The notes under the pieces are model-generated. The model was not told the DNA's origin. It was given only the letters and a program-made list of their open reading frames with translations, and searched no databases. A stretch of 49,489 bases of DNA, from NCBI GenBank assembly GCA_938002965.1, contig CALKZY010000057.1, positions 1 through 49,489 on the forward strand, in the 5' to 3' direction. Position numbers and translations under genes: made by a program. Positions 38,861 to 47,360 of this stretch are shown piece by piece; within the stretch, counting starts at the first letter, position 1, and each line of letters opens with the position of its first letter. This stretch comes from an uncultured Acidimicrobiales bacterium. GTDB lineage: Bacteria > Actinomycetota > Acidimicrobiia > Acidimicrobiales > SZUA-35.

Positions 38861-40347
38861 ATACGTCCCTTGGCTACGGCGTCGATGACGGTTTGGGCTC
38901 GGGCCAGGGTGTCATCGATGTCCGAGAGGCGATCGAGGTTGGCCGCCGCTCGCTGCATACGGTGATTCTTGGCCAGCTTGTCTCGATGGCGATGCATAAA
39001 GTCCCAGTACAGGGTGGTGAATGGGCAGGCGTCGTCACCAACCCGCTTCCGCGGGTTGAATCGACAGTCCCCGCAGTAGTCGCTCATCCGGTTGATGTAG
39101 GCCCCACCGGACACGTAGGGCTTTGTCGACATACGCCCGCCGTCGGCCCACAGCGCCATACCCATGACGTTCGGAACCATGACCCACTCGGCTGCGTCGA
39201 TGTAGGTGTCGGACATCCAGTCGAGCACGGAGCGAGGCTCGATCCCATAGAGGTTGGCGAAGTTCGACAACAACATCAGACGGGGAATGTGGTGAACCCA
39301 GGCTCGCTGCTGCAGGCCGTCAAAAGTGTTGGCCAGGCAGGCCATCTCGGTGGGGGCATCGCCGGTGAACATCGGTGGCAGAGGACGGTCATGGCCGAGC
39401 TCGTTCGAGTCGCCGTGCTCAGGCCACAGCCAGTACAGACCCCACACGTATTCACGCCATCCGATGACTTGTCGAATGAATCCTTCGGCGCTGTTCAGGG
39501 GAATCTCACCGGCTCGGTAGGACGCCTCAACCCGGTCGCAGACCTCGCCAGGTAGGAGTAGGCCGAGGTTCAGGTAAGGACTGAGGATCGAGTGAGCCAG
39601 ATGCCATGAGCCGGTTGTCATGGCGTCCTCATAGGGGCCGAAGCGTTCAAGCTCGTTTCGAACGAAATGGTCTAACCGGGCTAGCGCGGAGCGACGTGAT
39701 GTGGCCCACAATCCCACTGGCTCTTCACCGTGGGTCTGTGGGAGCGATGACAGTACCGAATAGTCAGTGTCATCGAGCCTAGAAACCGGTGGAGTGCTGA
39801 ACACTGATGGGTCATCCGGTGGCGGCTCCCGGTTTTCGGCATCAAGATTCCAGGTGCCTCCGACCGGGCTGCTGCCGTCCATCAGATATCCCAGCCGACT
39901 CCGCGTCCAACGGTAGAAGGTCTCCATTTTTAGCTGACGTTTGCCGTCAGCCCAGGAAGCAAAGTCGTCGTGGTGACACAGAAACTGACTTGACCGAACG
40001 GTGTCGATACCCAGGTCATGACACAAGCGGCGAGCGGCCCGAGAATTCGGCTCGGTGGCCACGATGGCCTCGGGCGATCGTTCATCGGCGTGAGCCGTGA
40101 TCCCAGCCTTGATGCTTTCGGCCCGACGCATGTCGACGTCGAAGCCTGCTGTGGTCAGCTCTTGGGCGAATCGACGCATAGCAGTGACAACCAGGTGGTT
40201 TCGCTGGCGGTGTCGGCCACGACCGTTTGATGGAGCCAACAACGCATTACTCTCCACCAGCAACACCTGATGGGTGTCTGGAGTCGCCGACTCCATTGCC
40301 CCGATGGCACGGTTCAGCTGATCCCCGAAGACAACGATGCTCTGCAC
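38857..40347 (-). CDS. Cryptochrome/photolyase, FeS bacterial (6-4) type
   Basis: The 496-residue protein matches the PhrB/FeS-BCP class. The N-terminal half (VVFGDQLNRAIG...VLLVESNALLAP) differs from classical photolyases. Later it has FIRQVIGWREYVWGLYW, PNVMGMALWADGGRMSTKPYVSGGAYINRMSDYC and the cysteine cluster DYCGDCRF...DDACPF, which with one further Cys would hold a 4Fe-4S cluster. Such enzymes repair (6-4) photoproducts with FAD and light. Length is standard. Confidence 0.9.
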   Translation of the reverse strand: MQSIVVFGDQLNRAIGAMESATPDTHQVLLVESNALLAPSNGRGRHRQRNHLVVTAMRRFAQELTTAGFDVDMRRAESIKAGITAHADERSPEAIVATEPNSRAARRLCHDLGIDTVRSSQFLCHHDDFASWADGKRQLKMETFYRWTRSRLGYLMDGSSPVGGTWNLDAENREPPPDDPSVFSTPPVSRLDDTDYSVLSSLPQTHGEEPVGLWATSRRSALARLDHFVRNELERFGPYEDAMTTGSWHLAHSILSPYLNLGLLLPGEVCDRVEASYRAGEIPLNSAEGFIRQVIGWREYVWGLYWLWPEHGDSNELGHDRPLPPMFTGDAPTEMACLANTFDGLQQRAWVHHIPRLMLLSNFANLYGIEPRSVLDWMSDTYIDAAEWVMVPNVMGMALWADGGRMSTKPYVSGGAYINRMSDYCGDCRFNPRKRVGDDACPFTTLYWDFMHRHRDKLAKNHRMQRAAANLDRLSDIDDTLARAQTVIDAVAKGRM

Positions 40348-40445
40348 CTGTTTGACGCTAGCCGCCCCGACTCCTCGCCCTGCCCCAGTTCAGATTCTGG
40401 CAGTTGCTACCGACCAGTACTGAAGACAATCCTCCAGGAGGTGCG

Positions 40446-41144
40446 ATGTCTGGACATCGAACGCGCCGGACCGCGCTATCAACCGGCTTGCTACTTGGAC
40501 TCATGGCTGGCCCAGCCGCGGCACAAGTGGACGAGACCCCCGAAGGCGGAGCTCAGCCAATTCGGTTGGAAGCTGTGCTCGACGTCGCCAGGTCTGCTGC
40601 TGAGCGAGCCGAGTCCATGGCGGAGCTGGTTGCCGTAGAGGCCGACGACCTAGCCGGACCGGAGGAAGAAGACGCCGAACGGGAACGCGACCGCGATGAA
40701 TTCAACAAGGCCCGAGGTGCCTTGGCCTCAAGGGTTGAACAGTGGGAGCTGCACGGCGAAGCCGGTGGCGGCCCAGCCCAAGAGGTGCTATCGGCGCTAC
40801 TAGCCGGCGAGAGCCCGGCCAGGATCGGATCCGCCCATGGCAAGGCAACCGCGGCAGCAGCGGCAGCGGAGCGACAGGGCCGCAAGGAACTCCGGGACTC
40901 GCGTAAGGCAAACGGCAACAGTGGTCAGGGCAACAGTGGTCAGGGCAACAGTGGTAATGGCAACAGTGGTAATGGCAACAGTGGTAATGGCAACAGTGGT
41001 AATGGCAACAGTGGTAATGGCAACAGTGGTAATGGCAACAGTGGTAATGGCAACAGTGGCCAGGGCAACGGCGATGGAGACGAAGCTACCGATGAATCAC
41101 AAGACGTCGCCGCTGACGGTGAGGGAGCTGACGACAATGAGTGA
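40446..41144 (+). CDS. Secreted protein with Gly-Asn-Ser pentapeptide repeats
   Basis: The 232-residue protein starts at ATG 40446 after AGGAGG. It has a short signal peptide (ALSTGLLLGLMAGPAAAQ), an acidic, helical middle (AERAESMAELVAVEADDLAGPEEEDAERERD...) and ten NSGxG repeats encoded by a 15-bp tandem array (40914-41063). It ends in an acidic tail. No family is recognised. The repeat region is likely flexible and length-variable. It overlaps the downstream lipoprotein gene by 8 nt, so they are co-expressed. Confidence 0.65.
   Translation: MSGHRTRRTALSTGLLLGLMAGPAAAQVDETPEGGAQPIRLEAVLDVARSAAERAESMAELVAVEADDLAGPEEEDAERERDRDEFNKARGALASRVEQWELHGEAGGGPAQEVLSALLAGESPARIGSAHGKATAAAAAAERQGRKELRDSRKANGNSGQGNSGQGNSGNGNSGNGNSGNGNSGNGNSGNGNSGNGNSGNGNSGQGNGDGDEATDESQDVAADGEGADDNE
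40914..41063. repeat. 15-bp tandem repeat, 10 units
   Basis: The unit is GGCAACAGTGGTAAT: two CAG-ending variants, seven perfect AAT units (40944-41048) and one CCAG variant. It is in frame (5 residues per unit), so slippage would change protein length without frameshift. Confidence 0.95.
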
Positions 41145-41616
41145 GCTTTCTGCCAAGCTTCGACTCTCCCGCATGCTTGGTGCCGCGATGTTGGTAGTGA
41201 TGCTGGGTGCGGGCTGCACTGGTGACGGCGACTCGTCGCCTGATGACGCCTCGGCAGAAGAAGGGTTGGCTTTCGACGACGCTGAACGCTTGGCCGGTGA
41301 TCTGGTTGATTCGGCCGCAGTCGAAGATGAGCCGGTGACGCAAGACGACATCGCCGTCTTGCTTGCTTCGGGTGAACGAATGCTGGCCGATGGGCCGTAC
41401 GAGGGGGCCATGTACGCCGCCCCCGAGCTGTATGTGGCTTCAGCCCAGATGGTGTGTAGTCGGTTGTCCGAGGGCGTGTCCATCGAAGACGTCATCTCTG
41501 AGTTCATGGCCGACAACCTCCTCGACGCTGAGGCTCCGGCCGACGCGACGCTGACCGGAACGGTGGTGGGTGCCGGGGTGCAAACGTTGTGCCCCCAACA
41601 CCGCGATGTCATCTAA
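41137..41616 (+). CDS. Small lipoprotein, DUF732-like
   Basis: The 159-residue protein has a lipoprotein signal (MLGAAMLVVMLGAGC, Cys about 27), an acidic spacer and a C-terminal domain with SAQMVCSRLSEGVSIEDVISEFMAD...GAGVQTLCPQH. The paired cysteines, VC..L..G.S..DV pattern and CPQH end resemble DUF732 of mycobacterial secreted proteins. The function is unknown. It is coupled to the repeat protein upstream. Confidence 0.55.
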   Translation: MSELSAKLRLSRMLGAAMLVVMLGAGCTGDGDSSPDDASAEEGLAFDDAERLAGDLVDSAAVEDEPVTQDDIAVLLASGERMLADGPYEGAMYAAPELYVASAQMVCSRLSEGVSIEDVISEFMADNLLDAEAPADATLTGTVVGAGVQTLCPQHRDVI

Positions 41617-41706
41617 CCGGTCTCGCCAATCGACTCCACGAGTCGATTCACCAGCCGCTTCTACTTGACAGTCCTAGCGAGTTGCGATAGTTTCCAAAGT
41701 AGTTAA

Positions 41707-41722
41707 TTAACAATCTTGTTAA
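41707..41722. promoter_or_regulatory. ArsR-type operator
   Basis: TTAACAATCTTGTTAA is a perfect 7-bp dyad with a 2-bp centre, 15 bp upstream of the ArsR-family ATG, next to another palindrome GTTAATTAAC (41702-41711). It is a likely autoregulatory site. Confidence 0.65.
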
Positions 41723-41737
41723 CTGACCAGACAAGCT

Positions 41738-42121
41738 ATGGCACAGGTTCAACTCAAAGGTAGCGAAGAACAGCTGAACGGCATTTTCGCCGCTCTGTCC
41801 AACTCGACCAGGCGAGCCATCTTGGCCCGCCTGGCTAACGGCGAGGCCACCGTCAAGCAGTTGGCCGAACCGTTCGATATGAGCCTGCCTGCGGTTTCCA
41901 AGCACATCAAGGTCCTCGAGAAAGCGGGCTTGGTGCGTCAAGGTCGCGACGCTCAATACCGGCCTTGCTCCATCGACACCGAGCCGCTGCAAGCGGTCGC
42001 TCGGTGGGCGGACCAGTACCGCCACATTTGGGAAGCCAGCATGGACCGTATGGACGCCTATCTTGAAACCCTCGACCAAGCTGCCGGACAAGAGGTAGCC
42101 GACAAGGAGACACCCCAATGA
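41738..42121 (+). CDS. ArsR-family HTH regulator
   Basis: The 127-residue protein has the ArsR winged helix FAALSNSTRRAILARLANGEATVKQLAEPFDMSLPAVSKHIKVLEKAGLVRQGRDAQYRPCSID. No metal-binding cysteine cluster (CVC) is present, so it belongs to the non-metal group usually paired with an AHSA1/SRPBCC protein. That partner follows with an ATGA overlap. Confidence 0.9.
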   Translation: MAQVQLKGSEEQLNGIFAALSNSTRRAILARLANGEATVKQLAEPFDMSLPAVSKHIKVLEKAGLVRQGRDAQYRPCSIDTEPLQAVARWADQYRHIWEASMDRMDAYLETLDQAAGQEVADKETPQ

Positions 42122-42597
42122 CCGAACAGCAAGCCCCCGAATGGGCAGTAGTCGAGAAGGTGCTTGACGCCCCGGTCGACGTCGTCTGGAAGCTCTGGAC
42201 CGACTCTGCCGAATTTGCCAAGTGGTACGGACCGCAGGGATTCTCCATTCCCGTCGCCAACATGGACGTCACGGTTGGAGGGCGGCGCCTCATCTGCATG
42301 GAGTCACCCGATGGATCGATGAAGATGTGGTTTGCCGGTGAATACCGAGAGATTGTGCCCAACCAGCGTCTGGTCTACACCGATGTCATGGCCGATGAGA
42401 ACGGAACTCCCAAGTCGGCGGCCGACATGGGGATGCCGGAAGGGCACGACATGACCACCGAAGTTGTAGTTGAACTCGAAGACCTGGGCGACAAGACCAA
42501 GATGGTTATGACTCATGTCGGCGTTCCGGCTGATTCGCCCGGTGCCGGTGGTTGGGGTCAGGCCATCGATAAGCTCACCGCCCTGTTGGGCTCCTAA
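42118..42597 (+). CDS. SRPBCC/AHSA1-domain protein
   Basis: The 159-residue START-like fold begins AVVEKVLDAPVDVVWKLWTDSAEFAKWYGPQGFSIPVANMDVTVGG and ends with WGQAIDKLTALL, the AHSA1 pattern. Such proteins bind small hydrophobic ligands in a central cavity. As a pair with ArsR it forms a common two-gene unit whose ligand is unknown; the DUF169 gene follows 12 bp later and may belong to the same operon. Confidence 0.88.
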   Translation: MTEQQAPEWAVVEKVLDAPVDVVWKLWTDSAEFAKWYGPQGFSIPVANMDVTVGGRRLICMESPDGSMKMWFAGEYREIVPNQRLVYTDVMADENGTPKSAADMGMPEGHDMTTEVVVELEDLGDKTKMVMTHVGVPADSPGAGGWGQAIDKLTALLGS

Positions 42598-42609
42598 GGT
42601 CGAGCTGAC

Positions 42610-43404
42610 ATGGCGAGTGCGGAGCAGCCGGTGCATCTTCCCGGCGGACCTATCGACTGGAATCAGATGGTGGCCGATCTCAACCGGCTGCTCCGGCTTC
42701 GAACGACACCAATCGGAATGAAGCTGTTCGCGACGGCCGAGGAGATGGAAGCCGTCCCTCGGATTCGTCGGCCAAACACTATTCACACCACCGACCAGAT
42801 CGTTGGCATGGCCGCCAGACTCAACTGGACCGTCGGCATCACCAACGACGACCTGGTTGGCGCCCAGTGTGGTGCGGTCATCGGGCTACATCCTCAAGAC
42901 GATGAGTGGCTGTCCGGCGACCGTATGGCCGGGGTCTGGTTCGAGACGCTGGATGATGCCTCGGCCCACCAGCACGCCATGCACACCGTGCCGTTCGGTA
43001 GCTATGAGGCCATGGCGGTTTCGCCGTTAGTGACCGGTCGTTTGGATCCGCCCGACATCTGCCTCATCTACGCCACGCCAGCCCAGATGGTCCTGTTGAT
43101 CAACGGCTTGCAGTGGTCGGGGTACAAGAACTTTGAGTGGGGGTGCGTGGGCGAGTCGGCCTGCGCCGATTCGTGGGGTCGGGCTCTGAAGCTGCGGGAA
43201 CCGAGCGTCTCCATCCCCTGCTTCGCCGAACGGCGTTATGGGGGTGTACAGGACGATGAACTCTTGATGGCCACCCCGCCAGAGTTTCTGCCTAAGGCGG
43301 TGGCTGGTTTGGAAGCTCTCAACGGCAACGGTTTGCGCTATCCGATCCCGCCCTACGGCATCCAAAGCGATGCTCGTGCCGGTCTCGGCGCATCTTACGA
43401 CTAG
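42610..43404 (+). CDS. DUF169 family protein
   Basis: The 264-residue protein shows DUF169 features: LRLRTTPIGMKLF near the N-terminus, and a central Cys-containing GAQCGAVIGL. It also has PPDICLIYATPAQMVLLINGLQW, GCVGESACADSW and IPCFAERRYGGVQDDELLMATPPEFLPK. The family occurs in bacteria and archaea, possibly with a metal or redox role through its conserved cysteines; the activity is unknown. It probably shares the ArsR-controlled transcript. Confidence 0.78.
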   Translation: MASAEQPVHLPGGPIDWNQMVADLNRLLRLRTTPIGMKLFATAEEMEAVPRIRRPNTIHTTDQIVGMAARLNWTVGITNDDLVGAQCGAVIGLHPQDDEWLSGDRMAGVWFETLDDASAHQHAMHTVPFGSYEAMAVSPLVTGRLDPPDICLIYATPAQMVLLINGLQWSGYKNFEWGCVGESACADSWGRALKLREPSVSIPCFAERRYGGVQDDELLMATPPEFLPKAVAGLEALNGNGLRYPIPPYGIQSDARAGLGASYD

Positions 43405-43449
43405 CGGCGATGGCGCACCCGTCGCCTGACAAGTCATAGTTCGTACGCC

Positions 43450-45090
43450 ATGACGGTTGAAGGTCAGCCCACCGACGGGTTCCTGTGGGACGTCGGCGTC
43501 ACCACCGGCTTCGAGACCAGCTCGGTTTCGGACCGTGACGGCGCCGACCCTGTTCTGGTCAACCTGTCGGCCGGAGAACACGACATCGTGTTCCTCCAGC
43601 GGGAGGACGGAACGCTGCTGGATCAGGTGAGCCTGGTCCGCATCGGTGACGGCGGCGGTGGTGGTGAGACCGGCCAATGTGCCGGTCTCACCCAGGAAGC
43701 CGAGGACGCTGCGTTGTCGGGTGCCATGGGGGTCGGCTCCGACGGCTCAGCCTCCGGTGGGCAGTACGTGCATGTGCCGGATGGGACCGGTCAGGCCTGG
43801 AGCTTCGGTTCGGCCAACCGGGCGGTGTTCTGCTTCGATGTGGCCGAGCCTGGAACCTACCGTTTGGATGCCTTGGTTGATGGCCTCGACTCGCTATCCG
43901 ACTCGTTCTTCGTGACGGTCGACGGGTTCCCGGCTGATGGCTACCTGAGCGTCACCAATGGCTTCGAGACGGTGTCACTGTCCGATCGTGACGGCGACGA
44001 TCCGGTGTTCGTCGATCTGTCGGCCGGTGAACACGAGATCATCTTCTAGCAGCGTGAAGACGGCGCCCGTCTCGACCAGGTGACGCTCGTCCGCATCGGC
44101 GGTGGTGGTGGTGGTGGTGGTGGTGGTGGTGGTGGTGGTGGTGGCGGTACTTGCGCTGGCCTCACCCAGGAAGCCGAAGACGCCGCATTGTCCGGAGCCA
44201 TGACAGTGGCGTCCGACGGTTCAGCCTCAGGTGGCCAGTACATCAACGTGCCGGAAGGGACCGGTCAGTCATGGTCCTTTGGTTCATCCAGCCGGGCTGT
44301 GTTCTGTTTCAACGTTGCCGAGGCCGGAACGTATCGCATCGATGCTCAGGTGTCGGGACCGGACTCGCTTTGCGACGCGTTCTTCGTCACGATGGACGGT
44401 GAGCCGGTCGAGGGCTGGCTGTGGGATCTCGGGGAGACAACCGGGTTCGAGACGGTTGCCGTATCCGACCGCGCCGGCGACGACCCGGTATTGGTCGACC
44501 TAACCGCAGGCCAACACGAACTGATCGTCTTCCATCGAGAAGACGGATCAAGGCTCGACACGGTCTCACTGGTTCGCACCGACGGCGACGGCGGTGGAGG
44601 CACTGGTGGTGGCACCGCAGTTACCACTGACGACATAACGTCGATGACCGGTTTCGGCACCGGTACCGGTGACTTCTTCCTTGGCTGGCGGTTCACCGTC
44701 AGCGAATCGGTCGAAGTGGTTGAGCTTGGCGCTCACGACGCCGACCGCAACGGCACACTCGGCAATGTCGGTGGCACCAGCGTGGGTATGTACAACATGG
44801 GCGCCGGTCAGCTGCTGGCATCGGTCGAGATTCCGGCCGGGACTGCGCCGGAGAACGGGTTCGTTTATGCCGCACTGGCCGCACCAATGACGTTGCAACC
44901 CGGCGTCACCTACGCCGTGGCTTCCGAACAGTCAGGCGAACCTTACGCCTTCAACGGGACGGCCGCCTTCGACCCTCGGGTCACTTATGTCGGTGACGCC
45001 TGGAAGTCCGGCAGTGCGCTCGGCCTGCCGGATCAGACGGCACCGGGCAACGAACCGTCGTGGATCGGCGGCACGTTCCGCCTTCGCTAA
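43450..45090 (+). pseudogene. CBM-like repeat surface protein, 5'-truncated and amber-interrupted
   Basis: One frame carries tandem carbohydrate-binding-like modules (QEAEDAALSGAM...DGSASGGQY...VAEPGTYRLDA...ADGYLS...LSAGEHEI), linked by poly-Gly, and a C-terminal DUF4082-like domain (about 44630-45087). The first module lacks its first half and there is no signal peptide; similarity to the repeat can be traced a few codons upstream of ATG 43450. TAG at 44047-44049 replaces the Leu codon expected in VFLQRED, a single TTG-to-TAG change, and the frame continues intact afterward. The gene would have encoded a secreted sugar-binding protein; it is now probably dead unless the amber is read through. 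Confidence 0.75.
44101..44142. repeat. (GGT)14 microsatellite coding poly-Gly
   Basis: Fourteen perfect GGT triplets form the linker between two modules. Because the unit is 3 bp, copy-number changes keep the frame. Confidence 0.95.
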
Positions 45091-45162
45091 GACGCTAGCT
45101 CCGGTGCTCGCGGCGTAGGGCCGCGGGTACCGGGGGGCTGGTAGTGCCCTACCATTGAGGGC

Positions 45163-45693
45163 ATGATCTGGCTGTTCTTAGCCTTTATTGTTCTCCCTGT
45201 ACTGGAGATCTACTTGATCACCCAGGTGGCGGGTCAGGTGGGTTGGCCGTTGGCCATCATCCTGGTTATTGGCATCAGTGCTGCCGGGGCCTGGCTGGTG
45301 CGCAGGGAAGGTCTCGGTGTTATCAACCGGGTTCGGGACCGATTCCGGTCCGGGCAGATGCCGACCAACGATCTGGCCGACGGGGCCATGATCTTCTTCG
45401 CCTCGGCTCTCATGCTCACGCCCGGGTTCCTGACCGACGCCTTGGGCCTTGCTCTGCTGATTCCACCCATTCGGGCGGTCATCCGGCCACCGGTGATTGC
45501 CTTCTTCCGTCGTCGTGTTGACCTGCGGGTGGCCGACGCCACCGGTGGCGCCACAATCTTTGGACCTGGTGGCGGATTCGGTGCCGGTGCGGCCCGTCGG
45601 GCACGCCGAGGAGACGTGGTTGATGTCGACGGCGACGCTGTGCCAAGGCCGGATCAGCAGTCGCCGGGGTCGCCGCCGGAGTTGGATCACTAG
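45163..45693 (+). CDS. fxsA: FxsA family membrane protein
   Basis: The 176-residue protein matches FxsA: LAFIVLPVLEIYLITQVAGQVGWPLAIILVIGISAAGAWLVRREGLGVINRVRDRFRSGQMP, then DGAMIFFASALMLTPGFLTDALGLALLIPPIRAVIR. It has three to four membrane segments and a basic/acidic cytoplasmic tail. In E. coli FxsA relieves F-plasmid exclusion of phage T7; its normal role is unknown. Confidence 0.92.
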   Translation: MIWLFLAFIVLPVLEIYLITQVAGQVGWPLAIILVIGISAAGAWLVRREGLGVINRVRDRFRSGQMPTNDLADGAMIFFASALMLTPGFLTDALGLALLIPPIRAVIRPPVIAFFRRRVDLRVADATGGATIFGPGGGFGAGAARRARRGDVVDVDGDAVPRPDQQSPGSPPELDH

Positions 45694-45694
45694 G

Positions 45695-45721
45695 AGCCGG
45701 GCTGGCCAGGCCGGGCCGGCT
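45695..45721. terminator. GC-rich hairpin between convergent genes
   Basis: AGCCGG (45695-45700) pairs with CCGGCT (45716-45721) around a GC-rich loop, in the 27-bp gap between fxsA and the DUF3179 gene. It is likely a bidirectional terminator, without U-tract. Confidence 0.35.
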
Positions 45722-47208
45722 TACAGGCCCCAGACTTCGGTGTCGTCGTGGAACTGGGACCAGGCGAACCAGAAGGCCTGATGACTGCCGATTTCGTTGC
45801 CGTTGCCGTCGACCGCTCGGATACCACCGCCGGTCAACTCGATAATCACGTTCTCGAACTCCACGCTTTCGCCGTCCAGCAGCGAGGACCGAGCCTCCTC
45901 TACCGGGAAGGCAACCGGTGTGCTCGACTCGGTGATGACGCCCAGTACCGGTTCCTGCACCGCCAGCCGGGGATCGACTTCACCGATGGGGAAGATGGGG
46001 CCGTCGGCGTCACGGGTGTTCAACAAATCCGAATCCCGTCCCAGTGCTTCGGCTTCATCCAGGATGGTGGTGTCGGGATGAGCTTCCTTCCACTCACCCC
46101 AGGTGGTGGTGACCACCGCTGCTTGAGGTAGTTCAATGCCCTCTTCCGACAGGGGGCCGGTGACGGCTACACCCAGGAACGTGTCGAACACGCTTTGAGA
46201 CTGGATGTCGTACATCACCTTATTGGAGCGGCTGAGCAGACCGGATGTGCGCATGATCGGTCGGTCAACACCGGCCGGTACCTCATCGGTGTAGAACACC
46301 TGGGCCGACCCGCACAGCGTGCAGTAAGGCATGGCGAAATCTCGTCCGCCCAGGGTGTCGTTCACCATCTCACGGATCTCCATGATGTTGCGGGGATAGG
46401 CCCGGGCTTCGCCGTTGATCTCCACCCCGAACACCACACGGTCGTCGTCGTACCAGTCGCCTCCGTCGGCGTCGGTGACCCGAGGGTTGTCGGCGGCCGG
46501 GATGCAGTTGCAGGGAGCGTCGGTTTCGTCGTACGGGCGATCGTCGATACGAACGCCGCCCCATGACCAGTATCGGTAATCGACCAGTTCGGAGGCGTTG
46601 TCGTCGAAGAACGGCACCCACGCTCCCGACACGAGGGAGAAAAGGGTCCGCTTGTGCTTCAGATACTCGGGGGGTGCGGGCGTGTCCCAGGCAATCAGAT
46701 GGTCAACCAGTTCACCCCACGGCGAGAAGTCGTCCAACTCAATTCCCGTGACCCCTTCGGCCGCGTTCACCAGCGAGGTATTGCCCTCATCCGGGCGGAC
46801 GAAACGCATGATGTCGGCCAGCAACCACGCCACTCTGGGATCACCAGAGGCGCCGATCGTTTCCAAGTTCTCCTCATTGTCGATGGCGAAGATCGGGCTG
46901 GTCAACGATTCCTGGGTGAAGATCTGATCGAACGCCCTGGCCAACGCCGGATCGTATTCGGCCGGTACCGGGGGAGCTTCACCGAAGTCGGGCCGGGTGA
47001 CTGGAGGACGCTGTTCGCCGTCATCTGGATCTGAGTCGGCGGTGACTCCGCCTTCTTCGCTCTCAGCGTTATCGCCGGGTTCTCCGGACGCCGCCGCTTC
47101 ATCTGTCGGATCATTGGATGGGTTGGCCACCGTCTCCCCGGGCGAGTCAGAAGTCCCACAGGCTGCAGCTATAAGTAAAAGGGGAAAGATCAAGGCTGAG
47201 ACTCTCAT
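45721..47208 (-). CDS. DUF3179 lipoprotein
   Basis: The 495-residue protein from ATG 47208 (ATG 47250 also possible) has a lipoprotein signal MRVSALIFPLLLIAAAC and a long acidic low-complexity spacer. The DUF3179 domain contains VVFGVEINGEARAYPRNIMEIREMVNDTLGG and the conserved PYCTLCGSAQVF, followed by TSGLLSRSNKVMYD and W...HPDT. The CxxC and conserved Arg/Ser residues suggest a redox or metal site, but no activity is established for this family. It probably faces the outside of the cell. Confidence 0.85.
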   Translation of the reverse strand: MRVSALIFPLLLIAAACGTSDSPGETVANPSNDPTDEAAASGEPGDNAESEEGGVTADSDPDDGEQRPPVTRPDFGEAPPVPAEYDPALARAFDQIFTQESLTSPIFAIDNEENLETIGASGDPRVAWLLADIMRFVRPDEGNTSLVNAAEGVTGIELDDFSPWGELVDHLIAWDTPAPPEYLKHKRTLFSLVSGAWVPFFDDNASELVDYRYWSWGGVRIDDRPYDETDAPCNCIPAADNPRVTDADGGDWYDDDRVVFGVEINGEARAYPRNIMEIREMVNDTLGGRDFAMPYCTLCGSAQVFYTDEVPAGVDRPIMRTSGLLSRSNKVMYDIQSQSVFDTFLGVAVTGPLSEEGIELPQAAVVTTTWGEWKEAHPDTTILDEAEALGRDSDLLNTRDADGPIFPIGEVDPRLAVQEPVLGVITESSTPVAFPVEEARSSLLDGESVEFENVIIELTGGGIRAVDGNGNEIGSHQAFWFAWSQFHDDTEVWGL

Positions 47209-47360
47209 AAAGATACCTAACCATTGAGTCCGGTGGGGATGTTCCGACATGGCCTAATGTTTCGCCCGAGTTTCGTTGTGGCTGTCTTGGCCAGTCTGGC
47301 GTGTTTGTAAAAGGTTGGCGAAGCATCGCCCAGTAGACTGTGTACCTGTAGAGTTTCGTC

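Noticed and set aside
40914..41063. Repeat array considered as CRISPR
   Set aside because: Units are contiguous 15-mers without spacers and in frame with a coding sequence.
40940..41137. Leu-Pro repeat protein on the minus strand
   Set aside because: It is simply the antisense reading of the 15-bp repeat in the NSG-repeat gene.
44047..44049. Stop in the CBM-repeat gene considered as selenocysteine recoding
   Set aside because: The codon is TAG, not TGA, and the repeats have Leu there; tRNA-Sec cannot explain it.
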